64,000 bases of DNA from Peltaster fructicola (lineage: Eukaryota > Ascomycota > Dothideomycetes), in contig CP051140.1 of the NCBI GenBank assembly GCA_001592805.2, forward strand, positions 124,001 through 188,000, read 5' to 3'. Position numbers and translations under genes: made by a program. Position 1 is the first letter of the stretch. The number at the start of each line of letters is the position of its first letter. The notes beneath the pieces were generated by a model, which did not search any database, had not been told where the DNA came from, and saw only the letters and a list, made by a program, of their open reading frames with translations. Positions 32,002 through 44,484 of the stretch are shown piece after piece.

Positions 32002-32565
32002 TCAGTGTCCGGCTGGCAGCTCAAGGGCCTTACCGTTGCTCTCTGTCACGTCCAATGCAACGAGGAATCTGCTCACCATGTTGTATGCGCCTATTGTGAT
32101 GCTCAACTCCATGATCTTCTGATCACTGCCCAATAAAGTCTTGACCCGCTCGAAGACTGCGTCGTTAACTCTCACCTGTAATGTGCTCTGCTCTGTGAAC
32201 TCCAGGACAGCTCGCTCCTCATCGCTGAAGCCCGACCACGTCCTTTCTCGTTGCAGCAGCTTCTCAAGCTTCTCTAGGGTGACACCTGCTTTGACAGCTA
32301 GTGCGGAATGTGCTGTCCATTCATAGGTGGCATTGGTGAGTACGCCGACATAGGAGATCGCCAGCTCCATCAACGCTGGCGACAGGCTTGTCTTTGTGCG
32401 AATTGCACCAAGCAGAGAGTTATAGCCATCAGCAATAGCAGAGTTATGAAGCAAAGCCAGATCGAGCGGTATCAGAGGACGAGGAGCTCGGCGATCCTTG
32501 ATACGCTGATATATCGTTTCATCTTCTGCGTTCGAGGCCGCATCAGATGCGTACGGAATGCGCAT
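32002..32565 (-). CDS. Carboxymuconolactone-decarboxylase-like (AhpD-fold) protein
   Basis: The first in-frame ATG is at 32565 (MRIPYAS), giving 187 residues. The all-helical AhpD-like fold is indicated by LDLALLHNSAIADGYNSLLGAI, then LMELAISYVGVLTNATYEWTAHSALAVKAGV, where the Glu and His of the EWxxH motif are the conserved catalytic-region residues. The last helices follow (ERAVLEFTEQST, IMELSITIGAYNMVSRFLVALD). The CxxC pair of true AhpD peroxidases is missing, so a peroxidase function is unlikely. Fungal homologues are poorly characterised and often sit near catabolic or secondary-metabolite genes. The divergent neighbour is CYP51, about 240 bases away, which may only reflect a shared promoter. 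Confidence 0.85.
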   Translation of the reverse strand: MRIPYASDAASNAEDETIYQRIKDRRAPRPLIPLDLALLHNSAIADGYNSLLGAIRTKTSLSPALMELAISYVGVLTNATYEWTAHSALAVKAGVTLEKLEKLLQRERTWSGFSDEERAVLEFTEQSTLQVRVNDAVFERVKTLLGSDQKIMELSITIGAYNMVSRFLVALDVTESNGKALELPAGH

Positions 32566-32747
32566 GGTGATCGAAGTGTTTCTGATGGGCTGAGGATAGT
32601 TTCGTGTGTTGAGCACAACTTACGGATGAAGGTGGATCCGGTGCCAATCAGGGACCCTGGATTGACCAGTCAGCAGCATGCAGGTACGCCAAAAGTTCGT
32701 GGGACGATGTTTCAATAAATCAGACCATTATTGCTACGATGCAGTGA

Positions 32748-34468
<1,721 letters not shown>

Positions 34469-35927
34469 TCTGATGTAGCAAGACATCGAAGCTAGACAAG
34501 TGTTTGCTCGACCCTGCAGCTGGTGAGTCGACGACTGTTGTACGATTCGTCCTGACGTCGTCCTCTCTCTCAAGCAGAGTTCCGACGGTGAGATCTCACA
34601 GCATGAGATCTGAGATCCACCAGAGCTCGCTTAAAGATCGACACGCTGCCGCTACGGGAAATTGCTCTGGAGAGCCGGTGAGTCCTTGGCACTTGCAGGA
34701 CATGCCCTTGAAGAGTGTGTCGACCTCGAATGATGATCATGTCTGTCCTGCGCAATGCTGACGATGATTCGAGGGTGATCCTAGAGAGATTCTATGCTGC
34801 GAGGATGATGTGATGACGAACTGCAGGACCCCTTCTGAAGTCTGTACGGCGATCTTAACTTCAGCTGCACCTCGTGCTTGTGGCGTCCACGATTACGCCT
34901 CTTTTTCTTGACATGCCTGTCTAGGGAGCACGTTGTAGCTCTCTTGCTTCTGTGTGTGTGGAAGTACCAGTACACGCTGACGTGTGAGAGAAGACAAGGA
35001 CGCTATAAATCAATAGCTCTTCACTCACATGTGCTAGTCAATTAGCCATCCTTCATAAACGTGCTTCAGCTGGCCACAAGCAGGTATTCCAGGTCGTTGA
35101 GATGTCATATCGAGTGGAGGAGGATGGCGCCATGTCTCACTCGCTAGACTCCAGCACCATCATGCTTCTTGCAGCATCCAGAATCAGCCTGCCCATAGTC
35201 TTAGCAAGTGGGTACATTTTTTTCTCCTCTGATCTGCAGCGCCACGATTCCCGTCCGACAGCATGCATGCACCTAGGTCCTAGGTGCTGCACAATCCACT
35301 GCTGACATTCTTCGGAAGCGCAAGTATGTTGCACCATATTCGAAAGCCAAATGCCGCCAACTCAACGTCGGAGAATTGCTGGTTGGAGGGAGCTTGCGGA
35401 TGGGCATGGCTGTTGACAGATTAGGCAGTTCCAGCGGCGCCTATTCGTCCTTCAACTCAAATTAGACTCGACACTTCCCTGACGCACGTCGGTTTCGAGA
35501 TGATTCACCAAGCACGCAAAGACGCACGTCCTGCCCAGGCGCGTGAGTCGCCCGTGCTGTGCTGTCTTGTGTGATGGCCGCGCGTGTGCGTGGCCAGCAG
35601 CAAGACGGAGGCGAACGAGGGTGGTGGTGAGTACATATGCATTGAAGGATCAGCCTTTCGGATCGCCTATCAGTACTTCCTCTTCGAAACACATCACATC
35701 TCTGCATCATACACTGTCCCCGGCTTCTTTGCCACCCGGTCTTGGTGTCATTACTACTACCTCATAGCTTGCTATCTTTACTAGCTGTGAACCTTGCTTA
35801 CTCTCGTGGAAGAACCTCTATCTCCAAAACTCACCCTCTCATCCTCACATAGCAGGGAAAACTGCTTTGCTACAAATGACTGGTGCTGGACACCGACGCT
35901 GGACGTGCTGACGAGCTTACACCAATA
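34469..35927. other. Intergenic stretch, no gene supported
   Basis: About 1.46 kb without a convincing ORF. ORFs around 35462-35784 lack protein-like character. The last 300 bases probably form the promoter and leader of the next gene. Confidence 0.4.
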
Positions 35928-38375
35928 ATGTCGCTGACTGCGAGTACACCCATGACGAGATGCTACACTTTCGCCGGTCACGACAAGCTGCCATTCGAGC
36001 AGGCTAGGGTATGTTGCCTGTAGCGTCACCTATATTGTACTTACAGCTGCTAGGACACTTCACTCTGGAACGACTCTGGCGATTGCTTCATCTATCTCGA
36101 TGCCGATATTGCAGCTTATCGACTGCCGCTTACGACACTTCACGAGAACCATGCAACAGTGTTGCTGAAGACATGTCGACCTACAGGTCGAACACAGAGT
36201 CCAAAGTCTTGTGATAGCTCTGATAGTGGCTATGAGTCTTCACACCTTAATCGGCTGAGCCTGGGACCGTGTGAGATACACATATCTGTCCCTGTTGGAT
36301 TATCAGCCAAGGCCGCATCACTATATCACATCACCACCCGGAACTACTTCGCATATCTCACCAAAGAACCGCTGGTTGGCACGAGTCTTGGTCTGGCATT
36401 AAGAGATGTTTGGCAGAGGATACAGAGATGGCATGGAGATGAAGCAGATGTCGAGCTCTTCCTGGAGTACTGCACAGCACTTGAATACACGACGCTGACT
36501 GGGAGTCCGCACAATGCTACGGCGCTGCTCGCATTTGCTGAGAGTGCTCGACTGAGGACCGTCTGGATCAATGCATTCGCACATTGTGTAGGCATGCATG
36601 ACCGCATCAGTAAGGACTCCGATTTTGACATCCTCACCAACACGACCAAAGCTCTCATTACAAAGGCATCTCTGGAGATGGAGCTACACATCAGACGTGT
36701 GGTCAGAGCGATTGGCAACTTTCTCGAAGGAGAGCTCAGCAGTGAGAAGCTCGGTATCTCGAAACCTGCGAGAGATCATCTTGATCACTTTAGAAGCTTC
36801 TTGCAATCCTACTTTCTGGACAGGTTAGGATACTTTCCTCCCAGCGACAGCGAGGACAACTTCGACAAAGATATCTGGCGAGACATCCACGATGACTTCA
36901 GACACCTCTACGACTACCTAGCAGATACTGAGACGGTCAGTGACACCTTCAGTGATCGCGGTGTCATTGGCGGTGTCTGTGTGCATCAGAATGTTGATGC
37001 CTTCAATCAGAGACACTCTTTCGAGCCTCTGCCACATCCACTCCCGCTCCTCCCAGACCTCACACCAACCCGCCGCACCACAGAATCACAAGTCAGCCTA
37101 CGCAACTTTCTCGTCCGTGTAGAGTCTGATTTCCGTCCCTCCCTGCGTCAAGCTCTGACAGACGCCTCCAACTCACACAACCCAGAGCTTGTCGATCAGC
37201 CGATCGTGCAGGACTACATTCGCTTCGAGCGACAGAGGCTTGAAGAGAAGCTTTCGATCGCTGAGGCACGCAAAGTACGCTGGCTCCTAATCTATTGCAC
37301 CCTGCAGATGCTGATCAGCATTACCACCGCACCGGACGAGGTCGCCGAGGCACAGTCTGCGCCATATCCGCTCTGTGTGAATGTGTCGGCATGTCCTATC
37401 TGGCCTGAGAAAAGCGTCCCTCTTCCGCGGACCTCATCTGTAGCCAGCATCAAACAGAGCAACACCCTGACTATACCAATTCCTGAAGACGACACTGACA
37501 GGATCTCAATCCATCCGGACTGCGAAGCTGACAACGCACAAGACTTCTTCTCACACCAATGGAGAAGCTCAGTAGCAGACAAGTCTGAAGACGAAGACCC
37601 ACAGAGTGCCACCCGCACCACAGCTCCAACACTCACTCGAAGCTTGTCCATTCGGACGAGTGTGTCAAGCTCAATGAATGTATTCTCAAAGACAATCGGT
37701 GGTCTGTCGAGACGTAGCAGCTCTCGAAAGTCTGTCCAGCTCACACCCAAGAAGAAGACTTCGCTACAAAGCCTTGATGCTCAAGACGAGGTCCGGGAAG
37801 ACGATTTCACAACAGATACTCCAACCATTGCCGAGGGCTTCACATTCGACTTCGCCGACAAGGTATCTGTGCCAGACTCACCAATTCTTGAGGACCACCA
37901 CCTCGACATGCTCGTCGCTCGACCTGTCACTCCAACAGCAGAGCCAGATGAACACGAGCAATTGTCTCCCGTCAGCGACACGTCTCGCAGAAGCTCTACA
38001 CATAGCGAGTACGATACTCCCATAACTGAGCCCTCCTCAAGGTCAAGCTCTACACGAGAGAGCAGACTGATGGGCAAGCTCGCACCACTGGACGAGGATA
38101 GTATACTCATCACACCCAACGAACGGGCTCGCAAACCCTTCCACACTAGTGCTTCATCATCGAGTCTCAACATTGGCTGTTACACACCTACAGGCTACAC
38201 ACGTCCTGATGCACCGGTAGTGCCGATGTCGAAGTTCGCCGCACCTCAGCGACGTCAAGTCTTTGAACGAAGGCACGACGAACAGGTCAGACGACCATTG
38301 CAAGCTCGTTATGGCAGAAGCAGGTCTCACACTGTCGATCACAGCGCGCGTTATACCTACGGCGATATGCCATGA
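35928..38375 (+). CDS. DUF8004-like fungal cytoplasmic protein
   Basis: There are two exons, 35928-36008 and 36054-38375, with a 45-nt intron at 36009-36053 (donor GTATGT, acceptor TAG), giving 800 residues. Exon 1 supplies MSLTASTPMTRCYTFAGHDKLPFEQAR, and the frame after splicing continues with DTSLWNDSGDCFIYLD, a natural domain start. Residues about 10-420 are folded and helical. They include VFLxxYCTALEYTTLTGSP-like text and the helix pair QDYIRFERQRLEEKLSIAEARKVRWLLIYCTLQML, which I associate with the fungal DUF8004 family. From about residue 440 the chain is disordered and rich in Ser/Thr/Asp with many RSSS-type possible kinase sites (LSRRSSSRKS). No membrane segment is seen. The function is unknown. 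The family name is from memory and should be treated as likely rather than certain. Confidence 0.8.
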
Positions 38376-38558
38376 ATTGCTTTCCGAGATACCACTTGAA
38401 TACTTCTTAGCGATGGCGTCTGACTTCATATCACGTATGCATCATCTGATCTGATCGCCTAAACACTCACATCGAGCTCCCGATTGATGTTATGCCGTGG
38501 CAGTGACCTTCGACCTCATGTTGTGTACACATCTCTTCATGATTGATACATCACTCAT

Positions 38559-40208
38559 CTAGTCTACCAGAACCTTCGCTTCAAGTTCTCCGTAATGCTC
38601 GAAGAAGCTCTCAAACAAGTTGATGCCATGCTCAACGTCATAGCTACCTGCAGTCTCACGAATCGAGTGCATGGACAACTGCGGGTTGCCGACGTCGATC
38701 GTCCTCACACCCAATGACGCACTCAGCATGGGGCCGATTGTGCTACCACATGGACAATCGTTTCGAACGACGAACAGCTGTAGTGGCACACCTGCATCGT
38801 CCTTCGTGCTCTTCGATCCTGGAGGTCGGAACGACGATGGCTGTGCTCTCCTCGCGCACTCCTGCAGTAGTACTATGCCTGGGCTATTCGTTGCGTAGCG
38901 GACATTCGCATTGACCTTGATGACCGTGCCGGCGTTCATCTCGGGGCGATGTTCTTGCTCGTATTTCCCTGCATAGTTCGGGTTGACGCTGTGCGCCATA
39001 TCGGCAGAGACGAGGAATGAGGTTGCACAGGTCTGCTCGAATGCTGTGGCGAGGTCGTCTGGTGCGGAGATCTTGCTCCATGTCTTGTCGCTGTTTGCAG
39101 AATCTCCATCGGAGCCAGACGGCAAGCAGGACAGACGTCGCAATACTGCAGGCAGGATATTGCTGGCTGCTCCTTGTGCAGAGGTCGAGCCAATCTCCTC
39201 GTGGTCGAAGCATGCGATCAGGCGGATGGTGGAGTCGTTCTTGAGGGCGGAGGCCTCGGTCAGGGAAGCAATGATACCTTCGACAGCACAGTATGTCATG
39301 CCCAGGTTGTCGAGTCGAGCTGAGAAGACGAATTCATTGTTCAAACCTCCAAGACACGATGCCTGCGTGTCGTACATGACCAGCTCAAAGTCGACGACAT
39401 CCTCTGGTTTGCAATCCGCCTCTTGCGCAATCAACTCAATCAGTAATGTGTGGTGTCGTTGCAATGGTGTCTTCAGTGGCGCGAATGCAGACTCTTTCTC
39501 TTTCTCGGCGTCCTGCTTCTTAATCTCATCGCTCGTCTGTCCCGTCCGGTTAAGCTCAGCAGAAACGAGACCAGCTATTGGGAAGAGCTGGCTTTCCTTG
39601 TTGAACTCGAATGGCACGCTTCCGCCGAAGTGAACAGCCAGGTTTGGTATCCTGCAGATTGGTCTGCTTATCCTCACAAGACGTTGCTCGATCTGTCCAC
39701 CCTTCCTGATCATAACTCTTCCAGCGACGCCAAGATCTCTGTCGAACCAAGTGTGCCACATTCCACCGCCGTATGTCTCGACTGCGACTTGGAGGAAGCC
39801 ATCTGCCGTTCGCTTCGATATTGGCTTCAGGCGTAGACAGGGCGAATCAGTGTGGGCACCCACCATGGCGACTGGGTTGCCAGGCTTCCAGTCATGACCG
39901 ATGGCGAATGCGATGATCGTGCTGGTGTTTCGGGTAAGGTAATACTTGCCTCCTGGCTGAAGGCTTGAGTTCCACGAATCGCGCTCCTGCTGCTGGTTAG
40001 TACCCTGTAGCATATGAAGTTGATGACGAACTCTGATCTGCTTGAAGCCTGCAGCTTCTAATCGCTTGCGTGCCGAGAGGACTGCATGGAAGGCTGCGCC
40101 GGGTCAACATCGATCGCCATAAGGATAGGCAAGGTACCCACGAGTTGGAGACGCGTTGAGGAAGTCCACGAAGTCCTCAGCACGTTTCAATGACGCCGAG
40201 TGGGTCAT
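38559..40208 (-). CDS. APE4: Aspartyl aminopeptidase (M18 family)
   Basis: There are three exons: 40208-40142, 40093-40032 and 39986-38559. The introns are 40094-40141 (donor GTGGGT) and 39987-40031 (donor GTTCGT, perfect branch ACTAAC, ending in three CAG triplets). Splicing restores SPT-PFHAVLSARKRLEAAGF and KQIR-ERDSW, both typical of the family. The product is about 518 residues. The zinc ligands and catalytic residues are all visible: GAHTDSPCLRLK, SARLDNLGM, CFDHEEIGS, VSADMAHSVNP and QLSMHSIRE. The enzyme forms dodecameric tetrahedral particles and trims N-terminal Asp/Glu from peptides. Yeast Ape4 is cytosolic and reaches the vacuole through the Cvt pathway. The gene is divergent from the DUF202 gene. 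Confidence 0.93.
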
Positions 40209-40583
40209 GTTGAATGCTCTTCGAATTGTGTGTTGTGAGGCTGTCGATTGTTGAACTGCTTTGAGGGTTAACGATGATGATACAGTCAGGCTATGGTTGA
40301 ATGCACGAGAGAAGCAGGTAATAATAAGCATTCAGGCAAGAGGAAGGCTCCAGGATCGTGGGTGAAGGAAGGCTACCTCACGTGCGCAGATAGAGGATGC
40401 TCATGGGCAAGCTTCCTAGCTTGGGTACTTTAGTGGAGTCATTGTGATAGACTGCAGTAGACGCAGGCAGCTCATCCTTTCACATGCCACACAAGATATA
40501 GGCTCTCGGACGATGCCATTGTGACAAACAGTCGCAGCCGATGGCTGTGGCATTCTCTTGCTCGACTTTGCAACACAGCAAAC
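40209..40583. promoter_or_regulatory. Divergent promoter region between aminopeptidase and DUF202 genes
   Basis: This gap of about 375 bases separates two head-to-head genes. No TATA consensus or ORF stood out. Confidence 0.4.
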
Positions 40584-41015
40584 ATGTTTCGACGACTGCT
40601 CTCCGAGCCGATCAAAAACACCGGATCAGTCGCACGAGATCTGCTTGCCGCCGAGCGAACGTTCCTTGCTTGGGCGCGCACAGGACTGGGCTTTATCGCT
40701 CTCGGTATAGCACTGGAGAAGGTCGAAGCCTTTGCAGCAATATCGCCCACGCTCTTTCATCTGGAAAACTCGAGGACGAGGATTGCAGCGGGTGTCTTGG
40801 TTGGTAGTGGCAGCGTTTGCGTCCTTCATGGCATGAACAGGTACTTCACTACCCTGACAGATATCAAGGACGGCCTCTTTCGACCGAATAAGGCTGGTGT
40901 CGTTGGGTTGGCGAGCGTTTGTGTCGGCATTGCTGTGGCTGGTGCTGCGCTCGTTGTTCAGAACGATGGTGGCAGAGTACGTGCGAAGTTAGAGCAAGAG
41001 GAGCAGCGCACATGA
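40584..41015 (+). CDS. DUF202 (YidH-type) small membrane protein
   Basis: The ORF encodes 143 residues from the ATG at 40584. The DUF202 signature is near the start: ARDLLAAERTFLAWARTGLGFIALGIALEKV (residues 17-48), with the first hydrophobic helix in it. Helix 2 is IAAGVLVGSGSVCVLHGM and helix 3 is AGVVGLASVCVGIAVAGAALVV. The short C-terminus is charged. In fungi such proteins are found on vacuolar or plasma membranes. The domain also occurs in yeast VTC polyphosphate polymerase subunits, but this one has no SPX or catalytic part. The role is otherwise unknown. The length and three-helix layout are normal for the stand-alone family. Confidence 0.88.
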   Translation: MFRRLLSEPIKNTGSVARDLLAAERTFLAWARTGLGFIALGIALEKVEAFAAISPTLFHLENSRTRIAAGVLVGSGSVCVLHGMNRYFTTLTDIKDGLFRPNKAGVVGLASVCVGIAVAGAALVVQNDGGRVRAKLEQEEQRT

Positions 41016-41859
41016 CGTCGAAGAAGGTTGAGGTGCATGCAGGGTACGTACAGGTCTGCAGTGTTACTGATATGGCTGACCATGTAGTGCAGCTCATAGC
41101 TGTCGTGAGCATAAGCTTGTCTCGCTTCACAACCGTTCCATATGCAAGGCTACCATGTGGGCGAAGAAGCATCCGTTACTTCTAGGTGTTGCCTCAAGAT
41201 ATGGCATATTGCATGCTGAGCTGTAACGACCAGCCTCGACGATGTTGACTTTCCTCCCTCATATAGGCTTCCGATACCACTATGAGGCTTGCTTAGCGAC
41301 CCTCTACGCTGTTATTTCACAACACCTTTTCAGCACCATGACGAGCGTTGTCAACAGCTATGTCTCATGATATGGTAGCACCGCTCCCTTTGTTCAATCG
41401 CTCCTCGTTACCATCACTACCCAGACCAGTCTTGAGATTGTCACTTCCGAACACTGTCTAGCACTTACAGAGAAGCTGTTCCCGTCGTCTAGAGCAGAGC
41501 TCGACTATCGTGCTTCAGACGCAGCTTCAGAGAGTACAGTGGTAGATGGGTCGACCGCAGTCCTGAAGACCTTTGCGACCAGGAGACGGACGGTATGCTT
41601 GTGAGACTGCGGGTCACCTGTGCTCCTTATTCTCTTAGCTGTTGCTGTCGGCGCACTCACTGGTGGTTCGATCTCAGTGCACTCGCGAAGCACCGCTTCA
41701 CATCCAGCTGGGACGAATGCAGCATCACATCGTGGCCAGCTATGCCAGGCACGAATCTGGCGCTGACCGCTGCAGACCCAGATGCCATGCAATCAAGTTG
41801 TCAGCAGCTTGCACTTTGTAGCTCTTCGAGTTCCCGGTTACGCAAGATGGTAGCTGGTT
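41016..41859. other. Intergenic stretch with faint coding traces
   Basis: A hydrophobic segment near 41630-41670 (LLILLAVAVGALTGG in one frame) precedes the decayed cysteine-containing ORF described next. It might be its lost signal or membrane anchor, but stops and frame changes prevent a model. Confidence 0.3.
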
Positions 41860-42383
41860 TTGTATCAGTGCAGAGACTGTGGTTGACGAGGCTTGCAACT
41901 TGACACAGCTAGCTGCTACAACTTACTACACGCTCTCATCAACAATACCTACATGTGCTCTCTGCAACAACTCCGATGCCATCCACCTCACTGCTGGTGT
42001 AGCTTGTACCATGAATGGCAATATGGCATGCTTGTACTACGCATAACAGGACCTTCTTGTGCAAAACCATTACGCCTTCGCCAGAGCAGGTGATTGGCAA
42101 TACGGTGGGTCGAGCCTCCCTACATCGACGCACACTGGCAGGAGCAGGGTTAGCACTACAAGTATTTGGGAATAACACGATCAGCAAAGCTACAGTTATG
42201 GTAGCCAAGGCAGATAGCTTTGGTAAAGACTATGTCTTCAACACTCTACGAGACCGTACAACGATCCATGTGACCTACAGGGACTCTGACACTATCGCGT
42301 GCTATATCCCACCATTGGGTATGCCCACGCAGTCGAAGATGGCTGCTGGTCGTAAGGAACTTGCTTCGATACACACTCAATGA
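41860..42383 (+). pseudogene. Decayed gene for a small cysteine-containing secreted or surface protein
   Basis: One frame from about 41840 reads FPVTQDGSWFCISAETVVDEACNLTQL, then IPTCALCNNSDAIHLTAGVACTMNGNMACLYYA, and hits TAA near 42050. After that stop the same frame reads QDLLVQNHYAFARAGDWQYGG before another stop. A different frame then carries a sensible stretch (DYVFNTLRDRTTIHVTYRDSD) to 42383. The even, protein-like composition with conserved-looking cysteines across a stop and a frame change suggests a broken gene. Unrecognised introns could also explain part of it. The family is not known to me. Confidence 0.35.
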
Positions 42384-42841
42384 GTCTGGCCGCGTGTGTT
42401 GAATGGCTATTAGCGCGTCGGTGTCTCTTTTAGACGCCCATGTCGCCGTTCGGACGTGTGAAGACATTCATTTTTATCATAGACATGTTGCTGCAGCGTA
42501 TGTGAGCCTGGAGGCTCGCTGTGTTCACAATCGATGCTTGACACTGGGTAAGGCGTTGTGGAAGATGTTTCACACCACTATCGCAGGGGTATCATTATGA
42601 ACAGTCCAAAATACAGCAAAATCAGTGCAACTCCTCTGCGTCCTTCACAAGGAATAACTATCCTCGTCGGAGGAATCAGGCACTTCCACAAGCTCGAGGT
42701 CAACAGCCATGTGCTGAGGGAAATCCGTCATGTTGACGGCAGCAGGCGAATACCACCAGAACGAGCAAGTCGTGGCAGACCCATCTGCCATTGTCTCGGG
42801 GACCACGATCCAACGGCTTGTGCTTTCGTTCTCTTCGTGTC
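42384..42841. other. Intergenic stretch, no gene supported
   Basis: Only ORFs antisense to, or in other frames of, the next gene overlap this stretch. Nothing else was seen. Confidence 0.4.
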
Positions 42842-43253
42842 TCAAGAGGATACGTCCTTCGTCGTATAGCAGCTTCCATCCACCGTAGAACAGGGTCTGC
42901 CAGGTCTGTCACATTCTGGGTCGTATGCCATGTAGTGTCGGCGTAACTGGTATGTGCCTCTGTCTTCGGGGCCTTGTAGAATGCAGCAACCGCCATCCAG
43001 GCCATCGCGGAGCTCGATCAAGAGGGAGCCATTCTCCTCACGGACCTTCACGGTCGAGTTGTAGTATGGGTAGTTGCCCAAAGGATAGACAAGGAGCGGA
43101 TCGAACATCACGGTCGTATCATCGACTGTCAAGCAGTCCCCGTGCACTGAAGGATGTCCTCTATGTTCATGTCAGCCATTTATAACCACGAGGTTGTTTC
43201 AAAAGAGCCACTCACCCAACAACTCTGATGTTGTATAGTTTGTCCATAGACAT
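42842..43253 (-). CDS. Small two-exon hypothetical protein
   Basis: The exons are 43253-43216 and 43160-42842, with a 55-nt intron at 43161-43215 (donor GTGAGT, branch CTGAC, acceptor TAG), giving 118 residues. Splicing joins MSMDKLYNIRVVG to GHPSVHGDCLTVDD in one frame, and the text that follows is well-formed protein (TTVMFDPLLVYPLGNYPYY, then ENGSLLIELRDGL). Six cysteines lie in exon 2, four of them in the last 35 residues (DPECDRPGRPCS and DGSCYT). No signal peptide is seen at this start, so either the protein is cytosolic or an upstream exon is missing. The family is not recognised. Confidence 0.6.
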
Positions 43254-43752
43254 CTTGTAGCGTATTTATGATATTGACGCGTTGTTGATATGTTGTTTGG
43301 AGAGTTTTGTGACGGGATATGGTGTGGTAGAAGTTGGAAGGTGATGGAGTACTTTCACGAAAAAGAAAACGCGACTATAACAGGAAGGAAGCCCACCAAG
43401 CACTCTCATGAGTGATTAACAGCAGAAATAAATTCATCTGGCACTCCACTGGCACTCCAAGATTCTTCAGGTGCTTGTCTCTCAGAGCTCATGAAGGCAA
43501 TGACTTCTTGCTTCAAGCATAGTCCTCCTCCCTGAGCAGTACTGCTTCCTAACACTGTTCCTGTGTTTCTTCTAAGCTTTGCAATTGTGGGTATGATGAA
43601 GAGCAAAGGAACATCGTCAGTAGCTTAGCTACTCTCATTTGAGAGTCTACTCACCAACAGCTATCAAGTCATCTTTCCCAGAGGGCTAGCTGACGACAAG
43701 CAGATGTGACACAGGTACAATAGCTCGACCACGATACGAACAGCTCCACGCT
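43254..43752. other. Intergenic stretch, no gene supported
   Basis: This roughly 0.5 kb lies between two minus-strand genes. One short minus-strand ORF (43406-43606) lacks protein character. Confidence 0.4.
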
Positions 43753-44484
43753 TCACTCCTTCAAGTACACCACATAGTCCAGATTGTCGAACAGAACCGC
43801 CAAGGCTGTGCTTGCGACCAGACCATTCGTCTTGAAGACTATCCTATCAAGACCAGTGAATCCTCGAGCCTGAACCTTGAGCATGTTCGCAGTGACAGTG
43901 GTCAGGGCTGCCGTGAAGTGAGCGGTATCTTGTGCGATCTGCACATTGTTGCGGTATCCGGTATACGTGACAGAGCAGTCGAGCGGCTTGCTGCTGGTGG
44001 TCTCTTGCGTCGACGCTACACATCCAAAGTAGAAGGACTTGAGGTCGAAGTGGTTGGTCTTGGAATCGTCGTAGTCAGACCGGATCTTCAAGTGTTAAGA
44101 GAGCGCCAAGCTTGTGATGAATCCATACCTGCGGAGTGCCTTGTGCATTGGCAACTACATCATAGCCAAGAACGTTCGGCGCAGACTGAGGCTTCAGACC
44201 AGCAGCGACGACGTTATCTGAGATGACACCCAGGTTGTCGTAGTAGAGGTTCTCGTATGGTCCCAATGGGGTCAATCCTCTGGCTGGTACGCCATTGACA
44301 AGACCTGCATTGGCATCGTCGAACTGAGATCAATCAGTAAATGAGTGATGCACCTGCGATGAAGGTTCACCTTAGCAAGATGTTCTACAGTCGTGAGATC
44401 TCCAGTCATGCTGCTCCGCCCGATGACTAAAGCAGAGCATAGGGAAGCTCCTGATGTGAAGACAACAGCAATGTTGAATCTCAT
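43753..44484 (-). CDS. Secreted hypothetical protein, fungal beta-sandwich-like family
   Basis: There are three exons: 44484-44371, 44323-44129 and 44085-43753. The introns are 44324-44370 (donor GTGAAC, acceptor CTCAG) and 44086-44128 (donor GTATGG, acceptor GAAG), giving 213 residues. Residues 1-18 form a signal peptide (MRFNIAVVFTSGASLCSA). The mature region has the run PARGLTPLGPYENLYYDNLGV, then GLKPQSAPNVLGYDV, FDLKSFYFGCVA, a DCSVTYTGYRNN strand and a final FDNLDYVVY. I have seen this layout in many uncharacterised secreted ascomycete proteins, in which FDLKSFYFGC is the most constant part. Two cysteines (GCVA and DCSV) could pair. A carbohydrate-binding-like fold is possible but unproven. 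Confidence 0.8.

Noticed and set aside
41012-41240. Possible two-exon gene beginning with an ATG that overlaps the DUF202 stop codon
   Set aside because: Start-stop overlap on one strand is not expected between separate fungal genes, and the spliced product has no recognisable pattern.
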